From CAZJDM01 sp964544765 (GTDB lineage: Bacteria > Bdellovibrionota_B > Oligoflexia > CAYFLR01): 25,829 nt of DNA. This document shows positions 14,874-23,341 of the stretch, one piece after another. The stretch spans positions 1-25,829 of the forward strand of contig CAZJDM010000053.1 of assembly GCA_964544765.1 (NCBI GenBank), read 5' to 3'. The notes under the pieces are model-generated. The model made no database searches and had not been told where the DNA came from. It saw only the letters and a program-made list of their open reading frames with translations. Made by a program: the position numbers and the translations under genes. The first letter of the stretch is position 1, and each line of letters starts with the position of its first letter.

Positions 14874-16148
14874 ATGAAAAAAATAATAAGTATAACAATT
14901 TTAGCTGGTTTTATTATCTTCAGTTATACTTCTACCAGTGCTGTAAAAAAATTAGTTAGAAGTCCCGTTTTAACCTCAGAACGCACGGTTCGACTTTTAA
15001 AACGCGTTCACCGGTTAACTCAAGAGGGCGAAGGTAAAACTAAAGGTGAAGCGGCGTTACCTTTATTAAAAAGGCTGACCAAAAAAACCAAAAAAATTCC
15101 TCATGAGTATGCCCAGGTACTTAAAGCTTATGGCATCCTTTATTTAGAAAGAAACAACTATCAAGAAGCCATCAAATATTTTGAACAATGTCTGGCCTTA
15201 GAAACTATCTCGGTTAATGAGACTTTCCGGATGATGTATATGCTGGCTCAACTATATATGTCAGTAAATAATTACCAAAAAACCGTAACTATTCTCAATG
15301 AACTTTTTAATTATGTGGAAAAGCCTAAACTAGAGGCTCAGGTTTTATTAGCTTCCGCTTATGCTCGCCTAAAACAATTTAAAAAAGCTCTTAAACCTAT
15401 TACTATAGCAATTAACTCAACCAACAAAGATAATAACAAAAACAAAATTCCCGAAAATTGGTATCAATTGTTGTTAGCTATCCGTATTGAGTTGAAACAA
15501 TATGGTCAAGCGGTAACCGTGTTAGAAAAAATGGTAAAATTATATCCTCAAAAAGCCAACTACTGGAAGCAATTAGCCGGAATTTATATCTTCCAAGAAC
15601 AACCCGTTAAGGCTCTGGCTATTTTAGAACTAGCCTATCGAATGGGCCATCTCACCAAAGAATACGATATCATTACCTTAGCTAATTTATATTTACAATT
15701 AGGAATTCCGGTACAATCAGCACAATTGTTAGACAAGACCCTTAGAGCCAAAAAGATAAAGGATAATGAAAAAAATCTTGAGCTTCTAGCCTCAAGCTGG
15801 GACTTGGCCCATCAAAGCGATTTAGCTATTGAAACACTTGAAATGGCGATTACTAAAGCCCAAAAAAGCAACTTATTTGTTAAATTGGGTCATTTATATA
15901 GTCAAAACGAAAGGTGGAAGGACGCTGCCCAAGCTTTTATTAAAGGTTTAAAAATAGGTAAAGAAGAAAACAAAGAAGATAATCAACGTGAAGAAATTTA
16001 CCTGGCTTTGGGTATAGCTAAACATTACGCCGGTCAATCAAAAGCAGCCTTGAAATATTTGAAAAAAGCCTCTAAATCAAGTAAGAAAAGTATTAAAACC
16101 CAGGCCGTATCTTGGATGAGTTTCATCCGAGAAACCCATGAAACATAA
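14874..16148 (+). CDS. TPR-repeat exported protein of the TonB2 cluster
   Basis: A 424-residue protein with an N-terminal signal sequence (K-K-I-I-S-I-T-I-L-A-G-F..., ending near S-T-S-A) followed by about nine tetratricopeptide units. Clear examples include G-I-L-Y-L-E-R-N-N-Y-Q-E-A-I-K-Y-F, A-S-A-Y-A-R-L-K-Q-F-K-K-A-L and L-G-H-L-Y-S-Q-N-E-R-W-K-D-A. TPR arrays bind protein partners. A TPR protein directly after tonB is typical of TonB2 clusters, so it is probably an accessory part of the energiser or a link to the receptor. It starts 88 nt after tonB, across a tandem repeat, and its stop overlaps the next start (TAATG). Confidence 0.87.
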   Translation: MKKIISITILAGFIIFSYTSTSAVKKLVRSPVLTSERTVRLLKRVHRLTQEGEGKTKGEAALPLLKRLTKKTKKIPHEYAQVLKAYGILYLERNNYQEAIKYFEQCLALETISVNETFRMMYMLAQLYMSVNNYQKTVTILNELFNYVEKPKLEAQVLLASAYARLKQFKKALKPITIAINSTNKDNNKNKIPENWYQLLLAIRIELKQYGQAVTVLEKMVKLYPQKANYWKQLAGIYIFQEQPVKALAILELAYRMGHLTKEYDIITLANLYLQLGIPVQSAQLLDKTLRAKKIKDNEKNLELLASSWDLAHQSDLAIETLEMAITKAQKSNLFVKLGHLYSQNERWKDAAQAFIKGLKIGKEENKEDNQREEIYLALGIAKHYAGQSKAALKYLKKASKSSKKSIKTQAVSWMSFIRETHET

Positions 16149-16813
16149 TGCACGAAACAGAACAAAAAACTATAACAAAACTATTTAATTACACAAGCCT
16201 GGTGAAATATTTTTGTTTCCTTTTCTTTTTAATACTATCATTAATATTTTCATCGATATTCTCACTAAACCCTCTTTTAGCCAAGGAAAATATCACTATA
16301 CGATCGGCTGATGTAAACAATAATAATGATACTAGAACCATTTTAGAGATATTACGCAGTACCGGTTGGTTCCCATATTTAAACGCGGAAGATGCCGAGG
16401 TTCACTTAAGAGTACGATTACAAAAGGCTCAAAAAAATGGCAGCACCATCTTAGTAGCTGTTCAATCAGAAGTAGGTACTGAAGGATCTACCACATCAAA
16501 TAGAGGATCTGCACCCGAAGGATCCGGAAAAGTACTAGGGTTTATTTCAACTCACTGGAATGATTACTTATTTCTAAGAGGTCAGGAAGGTTTAATTTCA
16601 GAACTCTTTGTGCATCCTGATGCTACCGGCCAAAGAATTGGTCAACGCTTGCTCCATGCCATAGAAGAAATAGCCGGCAGCCGAGGATGTTCTAGATTGC
16701 AACTTAACAATGGTAAAACGTGGACCTCATATAAAAGACGATTCTATGCCAAACAAGGATTTCGAGAACGTACAGAATCAGCTAATTTTATGAAAAATTT
16801 GACACCAGATTAA
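16148..16813 (+). CDS. GNAT-family N-acetyltransferase with an N-terminal signal or anchor sequence
   Basis: A 221-residue protein. Residues ~50-215 have the GNAT fold: N-terminal I-R-S-A-D and I-L-R-S-T-G-W-F, the acetyl-CoA motif A as L-I-S-E-L-F-V-H-P-D-A-T-G-Q-R-I-G-Q-R-L-L, and C-terminal F-Y-A-K-Q-G-F-R-E-R. Before it lies a ~45-residue extension with a strong hydrophobic run (about 18-40) ending L-L-A-K, which looks like a Sec signal or membrane anchor. GNAT enzymes use cytosolic acetyl-CoA, so export would be odd; an N-in anchor would still leave the domain outside. A low-complexity insert rich in Gly/Ser/Thr/Glu (about 105-127) interrupts the fold. The gene overlaps the TPR gene stop by one base and ends the TonB operon. 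Confidence 0.75.
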   Translation: MHETEQKTITKLFNYTSLVKYFCFLFFLILSLIFSSIFSLNPLLAKENITIRSADVNNNNDTRTILEILRSTGWFPYLNAEDAEVHLRVRLQKAQKNGSTILVAVQSEVGTEGSTTSNRGSAPEGSGKVLGFISTHWNDYLFLRGQEGLISELFVHPDATGQRIGQRLLHAIEEIAGSRGCSRLQLNNGKTWTSYKRRFYAKQGFRERTESANFMKNLTPD

Positions 16814-16828
16814 GTCTGAACTCAATTT

Positions 16829-17485
16829 TCACAAATTAATATATTCTGAATCGACTAACACAGGTACCTTGAGTTCAAATCCCGCGGGTCCCACACCCAT
16901 TGGTTTAAAAACTAAAGGATTAAGAACCTCTAATTGAATTGCTATTGGATCATTGCTTTTTAAAACACTAATGGCATGTTGGTATTGTTGTTGATTGCTG
17001 GTAGCCAATAAACTTAACTGCTGGGTCAATTGTTGAAAAAATACTGCTTCGAAATCAGCTAAAGTAAAATCAAATAAGTGCAACTTACCTGCAAAATATA
17101 TTGTATTATCTGCAAAGGACTCGCTCCTTTTTCGTGCAGTTAATTCTTGTGGAAAAGAAATCTCGGCCACATCAAATAAATCTCCCTCAGTCATGACAAA
17201 AGCTGATATCCAACCTTCTCTATAGGCCAGTTCTCTATCTAGTACTAAAGAGTTCTTACCGTAGGAATTACGGACACTAATAAAGGGTTTTCCTTTTTGA
17301 GAAAAATAAACTTGAAAAAAAACACTGTCATCAGATCTTAAGACATCTTTATTGAAGACTTGATCAGAGTTTAAACCGCCCGGCAATCCCAGACGTGTCA
17401 GCTGTCTTGAACTAATAATCGGGCTTGAGAAAGATAGCGCGCTATGTAAAGATTTTGATGTATTATGAACAAATGTTAACTCCAT
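16829..17485 (-). CDS. Hypothetical protein without signal peptide
   Basis: A 218-residue protein I do not recognise. There is no signal peptide or membrane segment; the sequence alternates short beta-like stretches (V-F-F-Q-V-Y-F, N-T-I-Y-F-A-G-K-L-H-L-F) with an amphipathic helix (F-F-Q-Q-L-T-Q-Q-L), suggesting a soluble mixed fold. Its ATG overlaps the 3' end of the upstream gene (17476-18036) by 10 bp, so the two are translationally coupled and probably act together. Its 3' end meets the GNAT gene tail-to-tail with only 15 bp between them. Confidence 0.6.
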   Translation of the reverse strand: MELTFVHNTSKSLHSALSFSSPIISSRQLTRLGLPGGLNSDQVFNKDVLRSDDSVFFQVYFSQKGKPFISVRNSYGKNSLVLDRELAYREGWISAFVMTEGDLFDVAEISFPQELTARKRSESFADNTIYFAGKLHLFDFTLADFEAVFFQQLTQQLSLLATSNQQQYQHAISVLKSNDPIAIQLEVLNPLVFKPMGVGPAGFELKVPVLVDSEYINL

Positions 17486-18036
17486 TTAAGTAGATCTTTG
17501 ACCTCTTGTAGATTTGGAACAGGAGCAGCTACTTTCAGCTCGGTTTCAAGGCGCCTTTTGTTTCTCTGACTTAGACGAGCTAATAATTGACGTGCTGTTG
17601 TCGACGCCGTTGTTGATGCTGTTGCTGATAATGATGAAGTATCATAACCATGAGATTCAAGTTGTTCTTTGAGTGCTCTATCTTTTAAAGTTTCTTGCTC
17701 AGCTTTCAAATTAGTGAAAAACCATGAAAAATATAAGGTAATGATGGTTTCTTGATTATCTTGAGATAATTCAGAACTCCACTCCCACCCCTTTGTTCGT
17801 AAAAAATAATTAAAAGATGCTGATTGTTGTAAAGAATCAAGAGCAGGTATATATTTTCGATCAAAGTGGGCTAAAAATTGAAAAGTAACTTTACTTCCAT
17901 TGAGCTGATTCTCTGCTTCTAACAAATCACATCTATCAGGTATTTTGGCAGCACAAATGTTGTAGTTGAGTAATAAGGTTATTAATAATTTTAACAATTT
18001 CAGCAATTTTTGGAGGATAGATTGTTTTCTCAACAT
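17476..18036 (-). CDS. Hypothetical exported protein
   Basis: A 186-residue protein, unrecognised. The N terminus (K-Q-S, then Leu-rich hydrophobic residues ~10-25, then N-I-C-A-A-K) is a plausible Sec signal peptide cleaved after A-A. The mature part is mostly helical and charged, with an Ala/Ser/Thr low-complexity stretch (A-T-A-S-T-T-A-S-T-T-A, about residues 137-148) encoded by short DNA repeats. It starts 30 nt after the protease-like gene and overlaps the next gene by 10 bp, placing it in the same - strand operon. It differs from its coupled partner in having a signal sequence. Confidence 0.55.
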   Translation of the reverse strand: MLRKQSILQKLLKLLKLLITLLLNYNICAAKIPDRCDLLEAENQLNGSKVTFQFLAHFDRKYIPALDSLQQSASFNYFLRTKGWEWSSELSQDNQETIITLYFSWFFTNLKAEQETLKDRALKEQLESHGYDTSSLSATASTTASTTARQLLARLSQRNKRRLETELKVAAPVPNLQEVKDLLKWS

Positions 18037-18066
18037 AACCTATTACCATACTTAGAAAAATATTTA

Positions 18067-19764
18067 CTATAATTGCACACGTTTCAAAGCTTCTATTAAA
18101 CCTAGTAAAGCTGCGTTTAGATTAACCGCATGTTCAAAAATTTCATCATTATTGAATAGTCTTGTCCAAAAAACATCGTTTCGCTCAATTTTTTCTAGTG
18201 TAGATATTTCTACTAATAAACTATTTTGATTTATTAAAAGGTTTGCAAAAAAATCTAAACGGTTTAGTGTTTCAATTATTGATTTATTTTGATCAGCCTC
18301 TGCATCTGACCATGATTCCGACCATGCTCCTATTTTTTGTCTATTTGGCTGATTTTCTGTCCTCAAAATATTTAAAATTTGCTTAGTAAATTTACTTAAA
18401 TCATCAGCATGTTTGGCTATTTGTTTATGACTTGAATTAAAAGGACCATTTACACCTCTTGGAAAACTGATAGCGGCATGCATACCTTCCTGTTTTAATC
18501 TCGTAAAAAACATTTCAAGGGATCTAAAGAGAACTGGCTTTTGTTGGTAAACAAAGAAGGGAATTCTAAGCTTATTGTGAGTATGCAATTTCTTCTTCAA
18601 ACTTAAGGCCCACTCTTGTGAGTTCTTATCATACCAAGATCCACCTTGATTTGTTTTATCCAAAGAAACAATAATTTCATGATTATGATAATCAGATGAA
18701 TTACCTGATTGATCTCCATTTAAGTCTTCACCTCCCGCAGCTCCTATGGGATCATGGCCACCTATTCCCCACCTAATAGAATCAGTACTACCAAAACTAT
18801 TAAATTTACCGCCTCCGATGGGATCATGACCTCCTACCCCAGCTGGGCTGTGACCATTATTAGTAGCAGCAGCATCAAATTCTCCTTGAGTCCCAATTGC
18901 TGATAACCCGTCAATACTAATTTTCTTAAGTTCAAAGGCAAGTCCACCAGTATAAACAATATCTCTACCTTGAATAATATCTTGAGCATTTTTATTAAAA
19001 TGAATTTTTAACTGACTTGGTTTGGCAAAAAATTGATGCAACCAAGCTTTGATATCACTAGCCGAAATAATTAATAAATGATTCTCACTTCTAATAGATT
19101 GAGAAAAAACATGAATTTGAGTAGGCTTTCCCAGAATTATTTTAATATATTGATGCGATATTAAACCATGAACCCGGATTTTTTTATCCAATTCGGAGAT
19201 TAGACCTCCTCCACTCATTCCAAATTCACCATGTCCAACCACCTCAATAATATGACCAGCCATTGGTAATAAATGACGATCTGATTTATTCATAACAACT
19301 TTAGCACTAGGATAGGTTAATAATCTGTCAGAATGATGTGGAAATCCAGCTAAAATATAACTAGCAGGAGGAGTTGAGGACAAACTCGATTGAAAAGCAT
19401 CCATACTTGGTATAAACTCACGATCAACTTCATGAACTAACTGCAACAAAGCCAATCCACGTGACCAATCAGCAACACGTAAAATTACAATTAAATCGTT
19501 TCCAAATTTTGGACTTGATATTGTATTACAGACATTTTTTTGGGACGGTAACACTACGTGAGATGAAGTAACTACAAATGTTTGATTATTCCTTTTAAAT
19601 AGAATTCCGGATCCTTTTGAACTCCAACTTCGATCACATACCTGAGAAGTTAGTTTTACAATATAATCTGCAGGAAAAGCGATAAGAAAATCAGATAATA
19701 ATGTGTTAAACACTAAATAAAATACTATATAAAACGTTGTGACAATAAAATATGATTTGATCAT
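18067..19764 (-). CDS. Exported trypsin-fold (S1-like) protein, possibly inactive protease, with Gly-rich linker
   Basis: A 565-residue protein. An N-terminal hydrophobic signal (about 5-30) is followed by a trypsin-like domain (about 35-245). G-S-G-I-L-F and V-T-S-S-H-V-V supply the catalytic His69, and F-G-M-S-G-G-G-L supplies Ser184 with its oxyanion glycines. The Asp expected in the D-L-A-L-L motif is replaced by Gly (S-R-G-L-A-L-L-Q-L, Gly103), with an Asp only at 99, so activity is doubtful unless another acid substitutes. A Gly-rich linker (about 304-358) contains G-G-H-D-P-I-G twice, then a helical C-terminal domain without known motifs. It is coupled by a 4-nt overlap (ATGA) to the regulator gene upstream. 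Confidence 0.65.
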   Translation of the reverse strand: MIKSYFIVTTFYIVFYLVFNTLLSDFLIAFPADYIVKLTSQVCDRSWSSKGSGILFKRNNQTFVVTSSHVVLPSQKNVCNTISSPKFGNDLIVILRVADWSRGLALLQLVHEVDREFIPSMDAFQSSLSSTPPASYILAGFPHHSDRLLTYPSAKVVMNKSDRHLLPMAGHIIEVVGHGEFGMSGGGLISELDKKIRVHGLISHQYIKIILGKPTQIHVFSQSIRSENHLLIISASDIKAWLHQFFAKPSQLKIHFNKNAQDIIQGRDIVYTGGLAFELKKISIDGLSAIGTQGEFDAAATNNGHSPAGVGGHDPIGGGKFNSFGSTDSIRWGIGGHDPIGAAGGEDLNGDQSGNSSDYHNHEIIVSLDKTNQGGSWYDKNSQEWALSLKKKLHTHNKLRIPFFVYQQKPVLFRSLEMFFTRLKQEGMHAAISFPRGVNGPFNSSHKQIAKHADDLSKFTKQILNILRTENQPNRQKIGAWSESWSDAEADQNKSIIETLNRLDFFANLLINQNSLLVEISTLEKIERNDVFWTRLFNNDEIFEHAVNLNAALLGLIEALKRVQL

Positions 19765-21743
19765 AATGTTATCACTCCGTCTTGAAATTTTTGTTTAAAT
19801 AACTCATTAAATTTGTACCTGGTATTACGCGATTTTCCTTTTTTTTCTACTAATCCATCTTGTATCCATTTATTCAACAAACGATTCACGGTGCTTCTGG
19901 GTCGATCAATAATTTCTTCTATTTGCCCACGGGAAACCTCTTGATCTACAATATTGAAAAGTTCATTTATCTTTTGATTTTGGTTTTGGTTTGACTGCAA
20001 AGATGAAGTCACTAATTTACTATCCAAATTGAGCCATGATCCGTAAGTAATAATTTGTTTAGTTGGCCCTGAAGCATCATAAAATGTAAAATTTTCCCAG
20101 GTACCTTTACAAACAACCATGCCAGATTTTACATGTAAAGTAAGGTTGCTTTTAAATTGACTTTTTATCCGAGAAATTAAATTATAAATCTTGGTGTCAT
20201 GAGTGAATGAATTATAATTGGACAAACCAAAACAATAATTTAAAAAATCTTTACATTTCACGGTAAAATTTTGAGATAGCAACTGCAATGCCAAAGTCAT
20301 AGGCCTAGAAATAGTCTCTTGGTTAGTTTTAAGATTTACTATTTTAGAGTTATTTAAATTAATAAGATACTCATCAGTGTTTTTAATCTGAATATTATTA
20401 GTAATTCTATTTAAATTACTTTTCAGTCGATTTAAAAGATTTTTAGATACAGATTCTTCTTCTGCCTCTACTTCTGCTTTTTCTTCTATTAATTCAGGCA
20501 AGGTTAACTGTCGATCGGCGCTTAATGGATGCAGATGAATTGATTGTAAAAGATCTTTGGCCTCGATATATCTATTATCTCGTAAAGCAAAAAAGTAATG
20601 AATAAAAAGACGCTCAAATTCAAAGAGTGAAAAATTAGATGATGGCGTAGTAAAACAAGATGGTGATAAGATGCTTAGTAACTTTTCTATCTTACTTAAT
20701 TCTTCTTGACCAAATAGTGATATCCATAGCAGGGCATTAGTTAACATTTGTTTATCTTCGATAGTTAATCGATGTGAATCGGCTGATAAATCGATTTTAT
20801 CAACTAGAACAAATATTTTTTTTATATGAAAAGAGTCTGGATCATACAACCATCTCCAGACCCATAGATAGACTCGATCAATCAGTTCTTGCAAGTTGAT
20901 ATTGATAAGATCATCAGGATGTAATATTCCCTGTAATGTCCGTAATCGAAAAGCGCCTAAATATAATGATTGTTGGCGCTTAGTTAACTCTTCTAAATCC
21001 AGATTGGTAACCTTTGAATAACGGTGGTAAGGTAAACCTTCCAACCATTTGATGAAAAATATATTTTTGACATCCGTTCTCGCGGCTATACGGCCTTCTC
21101 TAGCTAATTGATCATTCTTTTGACTCAATTTAAAGATAGAATCAAAATCGCCTTTTTGAAACTTTTTACGCACTTCAAATTGCTCTATGGTGTAATAAAA
21201 TAAAGGATCTTTATTGATATACAGAGATGATGATTTGATTTCGTTTAAGGTATTTTGAAATGAAATCCCTAGTAAATCCATGCAAAAAAGAGCATTAGTA
21301 AGACAAGTTAATTTAAATTCTTCAACAGGAGCCTGTAATTTAGCGTTAATAAAACTTTCAAGAGCCTCGTAAAATTTTCCTTGAATATAATATCTGATTC
21401 CTGTTTCTTGTTGTAAAAAATAATCTTTGGATTTAGAGGATAATTGGCAAATCTTTTTACCCAGTTCAAAAAGAGTATCCGATTTTTGATAATTTCTTTG
21501 AGCACGGGCTATCGAGGATCCCAGCAGTATAATATGAGCATAGTTCTGATTAATAGCGGAAGACTTATTTTTCGATTGGTCCATGTTCTTTGGTAAAAAC
21601 TCTTCTACTCCTACAACCACTTCTACATCTACATCAATACCTATTAATTGCTTTAACTCTACATAGTCAAAATAAGCCTGTTCAACATCATGTTTGAATC
21701 GATGTTTCCAAGCTTCAATAATTTTATCCGTTAACGATTTCAA
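19761..21743 (-). CDS. TPR-like/winged-helix transcriptional regulator
   Basis: A 660-residue cytoplasmic protein with no signal peptide. The N-terminal ~430 residues are helical with TPR-like pairs (for example around 110-135, Y-I-Q-G-K-F-Y-E-A-L-E-S-F). Residues ~478-546 fit an OmpR-type winged helix (L-A-L-Q-L-L-S-Q-N-F ... H-D-T-K-I-Y-N-L-I-S-R-I-K ... L-H-V-K-S-G-M). Residues ~591-645 form a second winged helix (F-N-I-V-D-Q-E-V-S-R-G-Q-I-E-E-I-I-D-R-P-R-S-T-V-N-R-L-L). No phospho-receiver or nucleotide-binding domain was seen. The start is a TTG 2 nt after the stop of the preceding gene; no other in-frame Met occurs before residue 54. Lying inside an operon of exported proteins, it probably controls this locus, but targets are unknown. 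Confidence 0.65.
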   Translation of the reverse strand: MKSLTDKIIEAWKHRFKHDVEQAYFDYVELKQLIGIDVDVEVVVGVEEFLPKNMDQSKNKSSAINQNYAHIILLGSSIARAQRNYQKSDTLFELGKKICQLSSKSKDYFLQQETGIRYYIQGKFYEALESFINAKLQAPVEEFKLTCLTNALFCMDLLGISFQNTLNEIKSSSLYINKDPLFYYTIEQFEVRKKFQKGDFDSIFKLSQKNDQLAREGRIAARTDVKNIFFIKWLEGLPYHRYSKVTNLDLEELTKRQQSLYLGAFRLRTLQGILHPDDLININLQELIDRVYLWVWRWLYDPDSFHIKKIFVLVDKIDLSADSHRLTIEDKQMLTNALLWISLFGQEELSKIEKLLSILSPSCFTTPSSNFSLFEFERLFIHYFFALRDNRYIEAKDLLQSIHLHPLSADRQLTLPELIEEKAEVEAEEESVSKNLLNRLKSNLNRITNNIQIKNTDEYLINLNNSKIVNLKTNQETISRPMTLALQLLSQNFTVKCKDFLNYCFGLSNYNSFTHDTKIYNLISRIKSQFKSNLTLHVKSGMVVCKGTWENFTFYDASGPTKQIITYGSWLNLDSKLVTSSLQSNQNQNQKINELFNIVDQEVSRGQIEEIIDRPRSTVNRLLNKWIQDGLVEKKGKSRNTRYKFNELFKQKFQDGVITL

Positions 21744-21745
21744 AT

Positions 21746-23332
21746 TTATACATTTCCCGCAAAATACTCTCTTAAGGTAGAAATAATTAGTCCTCTACCT
21801 TTAGTATGTGGTGAAAGAGCTAATCTAGATATCATATCCTCATGTTTGTCTAGTAGTGCTAATAAATCTCTTATAACCGACCAACTAACCTGTTTAGTTT
21901 TAGCTTGAGCCAAAGCTCTACCTATTTTAGCAATTATGGCTCCTACAGCTTGCTGATCTTCACTTTGGGAAACAAACTCTTTAACGGTTATTAAACTGAT
22001 ATAAATAAGATTTAGAGCGGCTATTCTAATTTGTTTAGTCGGTTCAAATTCGTATAATTCTTTTATATTAGATCTTTGGATTTCTCTTTCTAAAGAAATT
22101 TTATATTTAGCAAACACTTTCTCCTTAAAGTATTTACTTGTTGTGTTTTCCATAAACGGCTTTAGGGCCATCAAATAGAAAAGTCTGGTTGTATAGATCC
22201 AAGATTCCGGACTAAGTATATTTGGGACATCTAACTCTTTTATTTTCGCAGCTATTTTTTTCATAAACTTAGCTTTATTAGGGTATACTCCTGTAGACAA
22301 CACTTCTAAAGGTACTTCAAAATTTGTTATGGAGAACTCTTTTAGGGCTTTTTGTATAAAGGCTTCACGCCTTTCTCTTTGCCTACGTTCCTCAGCTAAA
22401 CGCTGTTGTTCTGCTTCAGCTGCTTCTGCTTGTTGCCTTTTTTCTTCTGCCAAACGCTGCTGTTTTTCTTCTGCCTTTCTTTTTTTCCATCTAAGATTGG
22501 CCTTAATTCTTTTTATTCTTCTGTTAAATCTAGGTAGATACCATCTTACCCATGATCTAGAAGCACTTGGACTGATTGTATGTGTGTTTCCTGGATTATC
22601 ACGTATCCAATCAACAAATTTCCCTCTACCTTTATCATATCCTTGTACTACACCATTGTTATAAACAGCCAGTACTTCTACTTTTTTAGATCCATTATAT
22701 TGAGTTGTGTTCCCTGCACATAAACCTTGGTAACATTGGACCATAACACCAAATTCTTGATAAAACTCCTCAATATTTTTATGAGGGATTTCAAAATACT
22801 TGATTTTCTTTTGGCCTTCAAATAAGACACCCATAACTCGATTTGAGAACAATCGTTTTACTCTACTAAAAACTGTTTTATACCCCTCAAGAGGATATTT
22901 AGACTCCCTTAAAGCAATAAGATCACCCGAACAAAAATTGTCTATACAACCCTGAATCGTAACACTTAAATGTTGTATTTTGTAAGTGGAGACAGTACGT
23001 TGACCATTAATTTTAAATCGAATAGTAATATAGTCATTAGTACCAATTCCAGTAACTGTACCAATATAATTTTCAATCGGGTAATCTCCATTTTCAACCC
23101 CATCCCTTAATACAGTTGCCCCTATTTCAATCCTATCTTGATATTGTCTTTTGGACCTCTGTATAAATTCATCTTTTTCAGCTCTCTCTCTGGCTCTTTG
23201 TACTTCCCAACAATCGTCAAATCTTCGACAGTTAGCATAAGTATTGGTGGATACTAATAATGAAAAAGTAAATAGTATTATTAATATTATTAGAGGAGTG
23301 GAAATCAGTTGTATTTTCATAATCAGTTTCAC
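21746..23332 (-). CDS. Exported protein with Cys-x4-Cys SH3-like repeats and a charged coiled coil
   Basis: A 528-residue protein of unknown function. A signal peptide ends near T-Y-A-N (residue 33). Three related beta-rich units follow (about 68-134, 135-205, 206-245); the first two end with C-x4-C (Cys129/134 and Cys200/205) followed by S-G-D or A-G-N, a pattern like bacterial SH3-type repeats. A highly charged coiled coil (about 283-328) has two near-repeats of Q-Q-R-L-A-E-E-x-R-Q. The C-terminal ~200 residues are helical. The start is GTG at 23332, with AGGA very close to it; an in-frame ATG at 23320 would also give a signal peptide. The gene begins 9 nt after the preceding gene and ends 2 nt before the regulator. 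Confidence 0.6.
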   Translation of the reverse strand: MKLIMKIQLISTPLIILIILFTFSLLVSTNTYANCRRFDDCWEVQRARERAEKDEFIQRSKRQYQDRIEIGATVLRDGVENGDYPIENYIGTVTGIGTNDYITIRFKINGQRTVSTYKIQHLSVTIQGCIDNFCSGDLIALRESKYPLEGYKTVFSRVKRLFSNRVMGVLFEGQKKIKYFEIPHKNIEEFYQEFGVMVQCYQGLCAGNTTQYNGSKKVEVLAVYNNGVVQGYDKGRGKFVDWIRDNPGNTHTISPSASRSWVRWYLPRFNRRIKRIKANLRWKKRKAEEKQQRLAEEKRQQAEAAEAEQQRLAEERRQRERREAFIQKALKEFSITNFEVPLEVLSTGVYPNKAKFMKKIAAKIKELDVPNILSPESWIYTTRLFYLMALKPFMENTTSKYFKEKVFAKYKISLEREIQRSNIKELYEFEPTKQIRIAALNLIYISLITVKEFVSQSEDQQAVGAIIAKIGRALAQAKTKQVSWSVIRDLLALLDKHEDMISRLALSPHTKGRGLIISTLREYFAGNV

Positions 23333-23341
23333 TTTCCTGGC

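Noticed and set aside
16871..16893. Stretch resembling a tRNA T-arm and acceptor end (GAGTTCAAATCCCGCGGGTCCC)
   Set aside because: The bases before TTCAAAT do not pair with those after it, no D- or anticodon arm is visible, and the segment lies inside a coding frame on the - strand.
22378..22475. DNA repeat in the coiled-coil region as a mobile or CRISPR-like repeat
   Set aside because: Explained by the protein-level Q-Q-R-L-A-E-E repeat; units are imperfect and have no spacers.
22329..22664. Cys/Ser/Leu-rich open frame on the + strand
   Set aside because: It is the antisense of the charged coiled coil in the exported 528-residue protein; composition is explained by that.
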